Source of the DNA: Monocercomonoides exilis
Taxonomy: Eukaryota > Preaxostyla > Oxymonadida > Polymastigidae
Assembly: GCA_001643675.2 (NCBI GenBank)
Contig: LSRY02000001.1
Location: forward strand, 1,669,501 to 1,733,500
Reading direction: 5' to 3'
Length of the DNA stretch: 64,000 nt
Under the pieces are notes generated by a model. It was not told the origin of the DNA. It was given only the letters and a program-made list of their open reading frames with translations, and did not search any database. This document shows, piece by piece, positions 1 through 12,249 of the stretch; within the stretch, counting starts at the first letter, position 1, and each line of letters opens with the position of its first letter. Position numbers and translations under genes: made by a program.

Positions 1-15
1 GAGAGAGAGAGAGAG

Positions 16-66
<51 letters not shown>

Positions 67-77
67 GAAAGAGAAAT
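1..77. repeat. (GA)n/(GAAA)n microsatellite
   Basis: A purine-only tract at the left edge made of GA then GAAA units. On the minus strand it is a long polypyrimidine run. It lies inside the last visible intron of the minus-strand gene at 281-2066, whose 3' splice site is not in the window. Confidence 0.9.
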
Positions 78-280
78 AATAAAAAGAGAAGAGAGAAAGA
101 AATATATAAATAAAGATTTATATGGAAAAAAAAATGAAAAATGTTGAAAAATAAATAAAGTTAAGATTTGTTTATGATTTCACAATAAATTGAATATCAC
201 CCAAAAATAAAAGAAAAATAAAAGAAAAAATAGAAAATATTTAAAAATACACATAGACAAAATTCATTTTCATAACAAAC

Positions 281-769
281 CGCCAAATAAACCAACTCCT
301 TTTCCTCTTCGTCTAGGTCATCCCACACAATCATATCTGCCTCTTCTCCTTCTTCTCCTTCCTCCGCAAACTCCGCTCGTGACTTCGAAATATTCCGCGT
401 CTCGCCCGTTTTCCCTTTCTTCCCATTAGAAATGCTGCTGTTTTGTGTCATTTTCATCCCTCCATTCTTCATTCTCTCCATCTCTCTTCTTTTTCTCTCC
501 TTCGCTCTTCTTGCCGCTATATTCGTCCTCACAAAGTCATAAAACAACCTTTCATTCGCTGATACCCCTCCATTTTCTCCTCCTCTTTCTCCTCCTCCTC
601 CCTCTTTCTCTTTCCCTTTTCCCTTGACTGTCCTTCTGAACCCTTCCTCAATCGCCTTCAGCGCCTTTTCCCGCTTCTTCTGCCGCTCTTCCTCTTGCTC
701 TTTGCCCAGACGCTTCAGGCGATCTTCAATTAGCTCATTCTAATTGTGAATATACGTGTGTGTTCGGTG

Positions 770-834
<65 letters not shown>

Positions 835-2066
835 GAATTAAATAAAATAATAACAGAAATATAAAATAGTGTTTTTTCATAATAGAAAAAAAAAATTTTT
901 TTTTTTAAGGAAATAAGCAGATGCTTCATGAAATAATTCGTTCTGGTTAAAAACTTTTCTCCCAATGGTTCATACAAAATGCACAAAAATTTAACAGAAC
1001 CGCACAATTTCTCATATTGTCCAGTCATTCAAACCTTTCTCCCTGATGCAAGCATTTTTGTTTCTTCTCCAAGCTGTGGGGCAAACGGGAGAGCCTCTTT
1101 CATTTTCTCTTCTTCTTCTTTTTTCAGTCGCTCTTTCTCTTCCAAATGCTCCTTGTCCCATTGGACAAGCATTTCATATGATCTTCTCAAAGATGCTGAT
1201 TTTGGACTGATTTCCGGTCGAGATCGATATTTTTGACTCTCCTTTGCTTCTTTATCCTCCTCTAAAGCCGTTAATTCCTTTTTGCGCTGAATCAGAAAGC
1301 GCTTATTGCGCTCTTCAAATGTTTCATTTGGATCAATAAAATTGAGTGACTTTGGATTAAGTTCTGGTCTATCTTTCAGTTCATTGGTTTCTTTCTCTTG
1401 TAATTCCTGCATCATTTTCTCCTTTAATTCTTGAGCCTCTTTTCCAGCTTTTAAAAGACGATCATACACAGGTTCATTTGATTTACGATTGTGAGACTCT
1501 TGATTAATTTGAGGAGAAAACAAGCATTCTGCAGGTGCATATGGTGAAGAAAAAGATTCGCTGTATGGAGATTTTGTAACGCGAAAAGGTTTATAGTATG
1601 AAGGAAATGTGGTCTTCGTTATTTTTGATTCTAAAGAATCGTTTAAAGAATAGCTTGTTTGATCCATTGAAGAATCTTGTTGAAGCTGTATTTCGTTATC
1701 CGTATTTTCCTTCGGGCTTTCTTCGTTGTTGAGATTGCTTTGTATCTCTTCCTGACTGTGTGACGAATTCTTTTCCTGCTGTGATTCTTCACGCTCTTGA
1801 GCAATTGTTGGAATTGGATTTTCTGCATTTCGAGAAGGTTGTATCGGATATTTTCCTTGTGAAGAGTAAAAGAAATTGTCTGTTGGCTTTGTCCTGTCTT
1901 CCTCTTTCGATTCACTGATAGTTGATGATTCGCTCTTTAATTGTGCTTGTTCGTCTAAATTTTGTTTCTCATTCTCTTGCATATTTATTACTGGTTCTGA
2001 CTGTGAAGTATTTTGGCTGGAACAAGGCTCATTTTCGATTACAGCCTCAGTTTCTTTTTCTGTCAT
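281..2066 (-). CDS. Coiled-coil protein with Arg-Pro-Glu-x-x-Pro-Lys-Ser motifs (partial, cut by left edge)
   Basis: Two exons are visible: 2066-1035 and 739-281, separated by a 295-bp intron (5' site GTTTGA at 1034, 3' site TTAG at 740). A further 5' site GTTTGT follows at 280, and no AG occurs before the window edge, so the gene continues to the left. The start is the ATG at 2066 (MTEKETE); the upstream in-frame Met is in AT-rich, non-coding-like sequence. The 497 visible residues begin with an acidic Gln/Ser/Glu-rich region, followed by charged helices likely to form coiled coil. Two copies of an RPE[LI]-x-PKS motif are spaced about 60 residues apart (near 221 and 281). Exon 2 has Lys/Arg- and Gly-rich stretches. 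Similar short motifs occur in some basal-body and flagellar proteins of protists, but I cannot name a family. Function is unknown. Confidence 0.65.
771..833. repeat. (TA)n followed by about 32 A, inside an intron
   Basis: A TA dinucleotide run passes directly into a homopolymeric A tract. Both lie inside the 740-1034 intron of the minus-strand gene, so on the coding strand the intron carries a T tract then (TA)n before its 3' site. This makes it the longest complete intron in the window. Confidence 0.9.
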
Positions 2067-2267
2067 TTTGATCAACAACATATAATATTTCAATGAAGTT
2101 TTTAAAAAATAGTTCAAATTTTTAAAATGAATAAATTCCATCAAAACTCGAAAAATTAAATTCAAATACTGCATCAAATGGATTTAATGAAAATTAGGTT
2201 GGCAGACAATGTTTTCAGCATGTTTAAGTTAAAAAAATAAATAAATAAAAATTGAATTTTTTGAATT

Positions 2268-3712
2268 TTAATATCTTTGTTGGAAGCCCATTTGACTAGC
2301 AAATCCATCTGAACCCCATTGCGTTGCTCCCCATCCTCCTCTTCCTCCGCCCCTTGCGCGCCCTGCTCCGCGGAATCCTCTCCAAGATCCACGCTGCTGC
2401 GAATGGAATTCTCTTCCTCCGTCTCTTCCGTCATATCCACCTTCGCCTCCTGATCTGCTTGGCCCTTGCTCGTTTCTCCATCCCCCTCTCCTGTTGTCTG
2501 TCCACCGTCCTCTGCCTCCTCTTCCACCTCTTCCCCCGCGCGCATTCGTTGTGTTATCTACCTGCTGGTCTCTCTTCGCCAGCTTCCAGTCCATTCGCCC
2601 CACATCCGCAGTACGCCCGCCCCTGTCAGGCACTTTCCCAATCAAAAACTTCCTCAGCGAGCTCGAAACTGACTCATTCATCAGCGTCGGGCAGAGCGAG
2701 CGGAGAGAGGCGCGGGTGATGTCCTCCACGAACACAACAGGCGGCGGTGGGAGCGATGCGCTCATCGATGCAACAACCTGAGGGAACGAGGGGTCGCCTT
2801 TCACACGGTCTGCCCATTGCATCGATTGGTACGTAGCTCTTGCTCGGGTCACAAGCATTTCGTGCCGCAGCGTGTAGTCTGCCGCTAATCTTTCGTTCAG
2901 CTTTGTTAAATATTGCTGAAATTTTTTTAAAAAAATAAAATTAAGAATTTTTAGGAAATGACAAAGAATTGTAAGCAATTATTTAGATTATCTCATACAA
3001 TTATTGAAGGACTCAACGTTGGAATTATTGGTTCTGCTGGCACTTTTTCTTGTTCAAATACATTCTCAAATAATCCATATTGCATTTTTTTAATAATTTT
3101 GTACGTCAAAGCATCAATTGAATTGCATAACGAATCAAGAAGATAATCCTCATTATCTTCTTTAGATTCTTTTGAATCATTTTCTTCTTCTATTAACTCT
3201 GGAATATTTGTTGATATGGTTTCTGCAATATCTTTTGCAATTTCATGCGCTTCTTTATGCTTCGAGAAATGAGGCGCTATATTCTCCAGTCTTGCCATTT
3301 GAACCTCTCCAACTAAAAATTCTGAAAGCAAAAAAGAGAAAATGAAACGTGCGAAAACAATAAATGAAAAATAATTACCTATAAACAGAAGATTATTTTC
3401 TAATGAAACAAGCTGAATTTTTCCATCATGAATAAAATCATCAACTTCAAAGTAAAATCCACTTTCTTTCAAATATTCAACTAAAAATTTCAGAAAATCC
3501 TGTGGATTTTTCATGTCAACTTCCTCTCCAGCATTTTCAAGCAAGACTTGTATCAAATATCGAAAGCTGGCGTTTTGAATACCCGTAAGAATAACCTTTT
3601 TAAAATCTTCTTTAAATGATTCTTCATTTGTGATGAATGAAAAGTTCAACTCAATAATTGACGATGCAATGCGTTCAACTCTTGTTTCATATTCCTCAGG
3701 CAATTGAGACAT
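2268..3712 (-). CDS. FAM98: FAM98-family protein (tRNA ligase complex subunit homologue)
   Basis: Three exons, 3712-3379, 3321-2999 and 2915-2268, give 434 residues. The introns are 57 bp (GTAATT...CAG) and 83 bp (GTATGA...CAG); exon sum 1,305 is divisible by three. Across the first splice the joined text reads LFIEFLVGEVQMARL, close to the FAM98 signature LxLxFLLSELQxARM. Across the second it reads LTKLNERLAADYTLRHEML..., matching the family segment with EY.CRR.ML and VQSF.WSDR (here YQSMQWADRVKGD). The C-terminal 100 residues are Gly/Arg-rich with RGG boxes, as in FAM98A/B. In animals FAM98B belongs to the RTCB-DDX1 tRNA-splicing ligase complex and FAM98A binds RNA; an RNA-related role here is inferred from family. 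The downstream minus-strand gene starts about 200 bp away. Confidence 0.88.
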
Positions 3713-4423
3713 GGTAAAATTGAATACAATACTTTTGTGATCAAACCATTAGAAATGTTGGACAGAACAAATTTTTATTCTGGTGTTATTATTTTTGATA
3801 ATCTGTAAATCAATCAGAACTTCTAAAAAATGAAAGATTTGAATGTTTGATTCATTTTGTGATGTTATTTTCATTTCTTCCTCTTCATTTGCAATTGAAA
3901 AGAAAAAATCACCAAAAAATATTTATATATATATTCCAAAAATTGTTTGAACATCCACAATTGCGAAATCATAATTTCATAGGTCAGAATTGCACAAGGT
4001 GTGTTCTTACAAAATATTTGAGAAATTAAAAACTATTTCAATTGTATTTATTCATTTCATTTATAATTTTAGTTTTTTGAAGAAATGAAAGAGAATAATT
4101 ATTCCAACAAAAAATAAAATATAAAAAAATATGTTTCAAAATGAATTTAATATTTAAAACACTGATTAAGAAACATAACTTTTATGAAAAATTAAATTTA
4201 AATCTCAGCTTTTTGTGTTAAAATTCGTTCGAATTATAACAAAAAAGAAAGGTCAAAAAGAAAAAAAAATTATAAATTTCATCAAAACATTTAAGTTAAA
4301 AACATATAAATGTACATATTACAAAACATAACATTTTCACAACATTTATAATAATTGAAAATTTTAAGATTTCTCAAATAAAATGTAAATAACAGAAATC
4401 ATGAAAATATCAGGCGCAGGATA
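3713..4423. other. Intergenic, nothing recognised
   Basis: 711 bp of AT-rich sequence between the start of the FAM98 gene and the stop of the next minus-strand gene. It should hold the FAM98 promoter and the 3' flank of the large gene. No repeat, RNA gene or credible exon was seen. Confidence 0.6.
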
Positions 4424-7400
4424 TTAATGAAAATACTTTACATATAGCTCTGAATTGAAGAAGAGTGAATTCATATAATCTGTCATGCAGCCTCTTATGA
4501 AATCACACCCTTTGAAAGCAACAATTGCATCACTCAAACCCACTTCTTCGCCATTCTTTACAAGCGGAAAATGATAACTCCAATTTTTCATTCCTCTAAT
4601 TAGTTCGACATACACGTTATAAGCTAAAATATTAGATGCAGAATCCATGATAACATTAATAATCAACTCAACAAATTGTGGAGGCACAAAATAAACATCA
4701 TTTTTTATGCAGCTCTCGTAATACGGAGGAATGTTGGAGAATAGAAGGCGAGATGCACATGAATACCAAGAGTAGTTTCTAATAACAGTTGGAAGCAACG
4801 TTCCGTCATATAGAAGTGAAACAGTTGCATCAGATGTGGCATTGAATCCTCTGTTCATCAGGAATTGGAAACACAACATTGAATACATATTACACAATTC
4901 ATTACTTAGTTTCATTCTCAAAGGATATATCCCCGCAAGAAGCTGAGACATGAATGCGCATAGCTCTTTGCTGTTCTTGACAAAATTCAACAGGCCATGA
5001 AGCAGAAAGAAATAAGACCTCGTGACGGCGTGCGGCTGGGCTTCTTGATCGAAACTTTGGAGAAATGAAAGCAAAGCCTCAGCTGCAGAGTCAAATGATT
5101 GAATTTGATGATTCCAACGATTTATTCTCCAAAATTCATAGTTCGCAGTTTTGTCGGGAATTATTACTGAATGAAAATTAAGATTATAAATTATCAATTG
5201 AAAAAAAAAGGAGCAATAAAGTATGACATTGATTAAAATTAAAAATTCAAAATTCACAACGAAGAATTCATGAAAATGAAAAAAGAAATCAATAAGTCGA
5301 TGAACATTGCAAAAAATATCTTATTTTATCGCATGCAAGTTTTGCAATTGCAAATATTATATCATATGCATGCCATTTCTCATAATCATAAATTATTATC
5401 ATTTCTCTTATAAAAATACACATATTTCAAATCCATACATTTGTCCATCGTACAAGCAAATGCAGCAATATTTAACACAAATTGTTCCAAATCTCCTTTT
5501 TCTTTGGCACCAACGCATTCGCTTATCCACGAACATGTCAATGAATCAAGATTTTCACACAAAGTGTCACAATCAGTGCACAACATTGTTGCACACAAAT
5601 TATCATGGTTTTTAAAATCGTTTTCCAAGAAGCCAATCTCAGACAGTATTTCTGCGTTAGAATTTTTAATAATTCTATAGCGATAATACAATCCATCATA
5701 TAACAATAGCCTGATGATGTGGCAAACTGAATCAACGAGTTCTTTTTTTCTTGCACTTGTCAGCATTGCCATTTTGGAGACGGCAGAAAACGAGAAAAGC
5801 TTCAATTTGCCCAAAAAGGAAGGCGCCTCCAAATAATCAATCAAGTCCCTATCATCAGCTGCAACATTGATCATCGCAGAAATCGCATTGATATTCTCGT
5901 AGCATGTTGAGATATTCTCTGTAATCCCTCTCTTCAGCCACGCCATTATCTTCCCCAAATAAGGTTCAACTACAACAATCTCTCTGAGTCCAGGGATCGA
6001 ATTCAGGAATTGCTTGAGGATGGCACTGAACCCATCTGCATGCGCCTTCTGAAGCCAATCCAAAATGTCAATCACAACACTGTCGCACTTTGGTTTCTCA
6101 CTTGACACTGTCTTTGCAACAGCTATCACGAGCTCAATTACTTTTCTCTGTTCCACTACATTTCCTGCACCAATCTCTTCGCTCATGTTCTTTGCGATAT
6201 CGATCAAAACTCCACAAGTCTTCGCAGTTATTCCCTTCACAGAGCGCATAAGAAATAGCTTTCTCACTTTTTTATTCGTATTGTTACTCTTCTCCTTCTT
6301 CAGCAACGCAATTGTCCCTTTCATGATCTCGTCAAATAGCCTGCCCTCCAAACTGTTTATCTCCTTCTCCTTTTTCACGCCAACCCATTCAATGAACATG
6401 TGCAATCCTCCCTTCTGCACCACTTCTTTCCCCACTTCAGAACGATTGCTGCTTTTCAGCATTGCATTAATCACACCGAATGAGCAAAGCAACACATCAT
6501 CATCAATGTTCTCCTTTGTCAATTCACCAGAGATCGCTTTCACTTCATTATCCACACTGAAATGGCTGACCAGTTTTGCATCAATTTTCATGATTTCGCC
6601 AATTAGAGATATCATCATTGAAAATGCTTTTCGTTGAATGCTCTTCTTCATGCATTTCAACTCCTCATTTCTTTCACTTTTAACTTTTGGTTTTAATTTT
6701 TCTGCACACTTTCCTTTTTCATCCTTTTCCTCATCATTTGCATTTCCTTGATTGCATTTTAATTTATTCTTCAGTTCGTCGAACACATCAAATATTGCCT
6801 TTGTCAAGCCAACTTGTTCCATATTTGCCATTTGCTTGCCATCAAACTGCAACAACTCCTTCAAAACATCAGTAACTTCAATTATTAATTTCATTTCAGA
6901 AACACCAACCATGTTTCTTGCTTCATTCTCAACTGAGTCTGGCATTATGTCTGCCCCATCCACATCGCTTGAAGACAAACAACTTTGAAACTTTTGATTT
7001 TCTTTCGTAGTTTCAACGACTAGATTTCCAGAAAGGATGAAATCATAGCAATTCTTACATAGATCCAAAAATCCATATTCATTCAAAAGCTTCAAAAAAC
7101 ATGAAAGGCGCTTTTCACCAGACAGCGGATGATCAGTTGAAGAAGCGGATGACATTCGCAATTGAGATGAAGAGGATGCACTTGAAGGGGTTTCCAACAG
7201 AATGATTACAGGAATGCTTGACTGCTCGTTGCTTTCAATACTTGTTTGCTGACAGTTCTGAAGAACAAGATTAACAGCAGCAGCAGTAGTAGTAGAAGAA
7301 GAAGAAGAAGATTGTACCAGTTGGTGTTTCGAATGACATTCATCGGCATTTCGTTTTTTAAGAAGTAAAACAAGATTCTTCACCAATAACAAGCACTTTG

Positions 7401-10078
7401 CCATCACACAGGCATCTTCTTTCACATTCATTTCTTTCAATGCTTCAACAAATCCTCCAATCCAGACTGGCTCATCCTCATTTTGTTGAGCCGTTTCTTG
7501 GTAAAGTTCAGAGCATTGGCACAGAAACACAACAAGATTAATTGTAGTTGAAACGAATCAGAAAAAAAAAAGATTGAACAAATTAAAAACACATAGCTTT
7601 TATAAGATGTTTGAAGAGAGATTTACAAACCTTGTGCCAGTACTGCTTTTTCAACAACCCCAACCATTCGTTCCTCAAAACTTCTGTTTTCGTTTCTTTT
7701 CAGCATCTTGTTAAACTGCTCCAATACATAACTGCCCTCATCTTTCTGTTTGATCCATTCCAGTGCTGATAATAGAATCTCATAGCACATTTCCAGCGGT
7801 GATAGCAGAAAATTTTCAGCAAACAATCCAAATGACAAGGATGCACTCAATGAAGAGAGCGATGTTTTTGAAAAGGAACAGCATGACTTGAATTCTGATG
7901 GAAGCAAAGGAGGAAATGGCAAAGAAGGAGATGCGGGTGGAGAGACTGTTGATTGAATTTGAGACGATGAAGGCAATGCTTGTGAATCAATTGAAGAGGA
8001 CGAAGGAAAAAGCGAGAATACTGAAGAAGAGGAGGATGATGATGATGATGAAGATGATGAAAATGATGAAAATGAGGATTGTGCATCTTTTTCATTTGTG
8101 ATTTTCCTTTCATCTGACTTTTCTTTCGTTGAGTCGGCATCTTTCATCTCTGAATATTCATTTTCAGTTATCTTGCTTTTTTCTTTCATATTTTCTGTCT
8201 CTTTGATTTCTGTCTCTTTTTCTATGAATGCTCTGACAGAAGAAAATCCATTTGCCTCCACAAAAATCTGCAAAAGCCGCTTTTTCTCCTTTTGAAGCTC
8301 TTCAATCGTCTTCTTTCGATATTTGCTAAATGCATATTTCTTTCTCTCTCCTTCTTCATCAGCCCATTTGTCTTCCTCCATAACACACTCGACATCATCA
8401 TTTCTCTTTTCTTCATCCAACAGCCAGGCAACAGCACCGCCACACAAAATTCTGTGAAGCGTCTGCAGTGCCCTCCCATCCAATTCATTGTCTGAACATT
8501 CAACACACTTCAAAAGCAGCTTTATGTGAAGAATTGTCACAATGCGCCCTTCATTCGCTGAGTCATCTGCACCTTCTGGTTCAGTTTCTTCTTTGCCTTC
8601 TGCTGCAACATCAGCTTTCATATCATCTGCATTTGAGATTTCTTCTGTAAATTCATGTGTTTTATTCAGATCAGCCATTTTCGCTTTCTGTGGAGGTGAC
8701 AGAGGCGGTGAATTCCTTTTTGAGCGAGAAGAAGAAGTTGGAGGAGTCATCGGCAGAGTGAATGGAGATGCCAGTGGAGGTGATGCTGGTGGAGTCATTG
8801 GAGGAGTGACATTATGAGAAGGGCCTTTCTTGCTCTTTTGCTTCGATGGCTTGCCTTTGTTCCTTTTTGGTTTTGAGACAATTTTATTTGACGGTGGAGG
8901 AGTTTGTGATTTACTAGCTGTTCTTTTGCCTTTCATATCTTCTTTCAAATGTTCTGCAGTTCCGAAATCTTCATTTCGCATCTCAAATAGTTTCTCTTCA
9001 TGTTTTCTTTTCTTCACAATGGCCATCTCGTTTTTGCATTGCAACTCTGCGATTCCATCAAACAGAGATAATAACACCTGCTTCAGACGAATCCTGCCGC
9101 TCTCTTTTGACAAGCCATCCTTCTCAATTTCTTTCAAAAGCAATCTTCCCAATCCGCTACCTATAATCATCTCTCTGCACACCCCAGATTTCTCGCTCAG
9201 CATCACTTCCATCACAGATGACAGAGGCAGAGCATACTGCTCTGAAAGACCATTTTCCTCAATGAGCATAGCCATTCCTTCAACAATGTCGTTCCCTTTT
9301 CTACACAAAAACCGATCATTTCCATCAATCAGTTGATGAATAATATTTATTGCCCTTTTAATAATCTCGTCATTGTCTGATAGTCTTCAAAAATAATAAT
9401 CACAAAGTGATATTGGAAAAATTACAAACGAATTTTAAAAAATCACGAATAATTTACAAACCTGCATATCCTTAAGCCAATAGATAACGCATAACTTAGA
9501 CATTCAAAAATTCCTTGATCATTTCCTTTTTGGATTGAATTCACTTTGGCAAAGGAAAAAAAATTTCAGAAAAGAAACTCATCGTTCAACGTCAAAACAT
9601 AAAACTAACAAACATGCTAATTCAATAGATTTTTCTGCATTTATCAAAACTTTCATTTCGTGTCTACCAAGTATCAAGTCATAACACTTCAATACTTTTA
9701 TAAAAAATTCCACTTCACTTGCTTCGCGAGTAACTTCAAAAAGCAAGGATGACATCTCCAAGCAAACGCGCTTATCTTCTGACCATTCGCCTGCTAGATA
9801 TTCAAGTTTTTCAAATGGATCCTCTGCATCAGCATTTCCATCTTTAAGTTGTTCTTTTTTCGCATCACTCATATATTTAAAAAATATGAGACATCATAAA
9901 GCAAATAACTTTGAATGGAACGTTTTAAACCTCATTACATGTAACATTTTGATAACCTCATCTGCATCTTTTAGAGACTAAAAATTAGAAATAATAATAT
10001 TCTCAAAAAGCAAATAAAATGCAAGTTCAAGCGCACTTTAATCTTCTCATATAGATCCTCATCAGATTTTATATTCAT
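4424..10078 (-). CDS. Large alpha-helical (armadillo/HEAT-like) protein, eight exons
   Basis: Assembled from eight exons: 10078-10037, 9977-9931, 9867-9614, 9543-9462, 9384-7631, 7496-5422, 5378-5306 and 5166-4424. They total 5,070 nt, 1,689 residues. Intron lengths are 59, 63, 70, 77, 134, 43 and 139 bp. The joins restore motifs: the N-terminus reads MNIKSDEDLYEKIK then SLKDADEVIKML, and exons 3-5 give ALNSIQKGND and GLRICRLSDND. KGND occurs twice (QKGND, RKGND). The start at 10078 is the first ATG of the spliced frame. The sequence is mostly amphipathic helices in armadillo-like style, interrupted by a Lys/Pro/Ser-rich linker (about residues 255-340), a Ser run and acidic segments in exon 5, and another Ser/Thr-rich patch early in exon 6. 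No catalytic motif was seen. A scaffold role is a guess from fold style. The model is strong; the family is unassigned. Confidence 0.75.
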
Positions 10079-10577
10079 TGCTGAGAAATTATCATGAATC
10101 GTTTTCAATTTAACCCCAAATCTTGAAATAAATTATTCAATGATTAATCCAATATTATTATGGTAATACTGATCAGGGATAATCTTTCGATTTTGGTCTT
10201 CATTTCAAGCAAATGTTATAGCTTTCCAAAAGACAAAGCGAACATGTCAAAATGTTTATTCAAGGATTATATTTTTTTTTATCAGTGAGGAGCAAATGTT
10301 ATAAAACATTTTTTTTTTCTTTCATTTTTCTTTATAATTTTTTTTCAAAGAACCTTCCAGTAACAGTTTATTTCTGAGAATCAAAAGGAAATCGATTCAG
10401 AACAAAGCGCATTTTCCTCTTTGCTCTAGATACTTCTTTTCATCTGAATGTGATAATGCTGATAATGATTGGCAGATTAAAGATAAATTTTGTTTTTTTT
10501 TTTTCGGTTCGTTCCTTCAAATAATCTCTGTCAGGCATATCATGATTGTTCTTCGACTCTGTTGTTAATATCACAGA

Positions 10578-10613
<36 letters not shown>

Positions 10614-10984
10614 CGCGTTGCCTGTAGGTGAATAATGCATGTTGAAAGATGACATTAAACAACTTGACAAGTGTGATAATTTTCGAAATCAATTTTTCCC
10701 ATCTAATATTCGGTTTAAATGTTTATAACGAATATTCTTGAATGAACCATGAAAAGTGATAGAACTGTTTATTCATTCTTTTGTCACTATTTCACATCCG
10801 ACTTTGGTTTTTGAAACGAGAGATGAACATTTTTTATGTTGATAATAATAATTTAGCCAATAACAATGAATTTTCATAATAATAAACACATTAAAGAAAG
10901 TCATGATTTTTTTAAATAATCACCTATATCAAAAACACTCACCCAATTGGGACAAAATATTTGACTTTATGCATTTTCATTGAA
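10079..10984. other. Intergenic, includes 31-nt T run
   Basis: Upstream flank of the eight-exon minus-strand gene. Apart from a homopolymer of 31 T at 10583-10613 there is only AT-rich sequence with no credible exon. Confidence 0.6.
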
Positions 10985-11216
10985 AAATTATTCACTTTTC
11001 ATTGACTTTTTGAGATCAAAAATCGCAATAAAAAATATGTCAATTTTTTGACATTCGTGAAATGTTGGAAAACTTTATGTTTTGATTTCAATGATATCTG
11101 TGTGCAGATATAGAAATTAATTTATTTCAAAAACTGAGTAAGCGAAATAAAGTTATGAGAGAAGTTATTTTTTCATACTTTGTGCATAAAAAGCTTGAAA
11201 GTCCGTATTTTCCACC
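10985..11216 (+). repeat. Dispersed repeat family 'AAGCTT-TTTTCC', copy 1
   Basis: This stretch matches 56210-56440 with many shared blocks: GACATTCGTGAAATGTTGGA, GCGAAATAA..GTTATGAG, and the terminal block GTGCA.AAAAAGCTTGAAAG followed by TCC.TATTTTCC. It is one member of a repeat found at four or more places in this window, always outside genes. It is diverged, so not a recent insertion. Confidence 0.75.
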
Positions 11217-11427
11217 AATTGAAATGTGAAATTCGTTTCATTTGCATCAAAAGCCAATGCTTGATGAAAACATTATTTATTGTTGTTTTCAATTTAAGTT
11301 TTCATTTTTCTGTGTTTATGAACAGATGGTTAAAACCTGATTGTCAAACCCAAATTTCAGTTCGAAACATAATGATTTCACAAATGATCATTCATGTATT
11401 TGCTCTATTTCATTCAAAAACAAGTGG

Positions 11428-11535
11428 GGAAAAATATGAACTTAAAAGCTTTTTTTGCACAAAGAACATAAATTGTTTCACTCATAACATGTGGGTTATT
11501 CCATTTGAAAAGTTGCAAATGTTTTATATCTGAGA
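11428..11535 (-). repeat. Dispersed repeat family 'AAGCTT-TTTTCC', copy 2 (partial, inverted)
   Basis: The plus strand reads GTGGGGAAAAATATGAACTT and then AAAAGCTTTTTTTGCAC, the reverse complement of the terminal block of copy 1. Homology continues through GTTTCACTCATAACATG. Copies 1 and 2 are therefore in inverted orientation about 210 bp apart, like two arms of a foldback, but too diverged for certainty. Confidence 0.6.
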
Positions 11536-12249
11536 AAAATAAAAATGTCTAATGTTCGATCATTAATTTGCAGATTATAAATCAAACTTTGTAAATTTGC
11601 AAATTAAAAAATACACACCTATTTGATGAGAGAATGTGTTTATTGCATTGAAGTTTGATGAATAAACTGCAACAATTGATCAAAAATTAAAAAAGAATTT
11701 TATAAAACCTAGATATTTAGCATTTGCAATTTTTCAAAAAGAATAGCACATTTCTTTTCTTTCTCAGATTTCAGAACAAATAAGATTCTTATTTCAATAA
11801 ACAAGTACCATTGATATCGCAACGCAATGTTTTGTGACCTCGCAAATATTTCAAAAAATATGAATCCATTTCATTCATATTTATTTATCACAAAAAGACA
11901 AAAAAAAGTGTATCATTTTTCATTGAAAATACCTAAAGCAAAATATTATGCACCAAATGTGATAATGAACTATTTCAACTATTCGAAATCACTCGTCCAT
12001 TTTATTTCACGAACACAGTTTCATGATAGCTTTTTAAAAACTGAAACAAAGTTATTATCTTTTTGCTTTCTGTTGAAAATAACAGAAATAGTTGATGTGA
12101 AACAATAAAAACGATAATCAAGTATCAAAAATGTTTACAAAGAGTGTTTTGCTTTCAAAGTTCACATTTTTCCATTGTATTTATTGAAGTACTCTCCCTC
12201 ATGAGTTTTTCTTTCGAATTAAATGAAGGAGAAACTTCTCTGGGAGGAT

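Noticed and set aside
2067-2177. Extension of the left-edge gene to an upstream Met at 2177
   Set aside because: The extra residues are encoded by AT-rich sequence with hydrophobic, non-coding-like composition; the Met at 2066 starts the typical acidic region.
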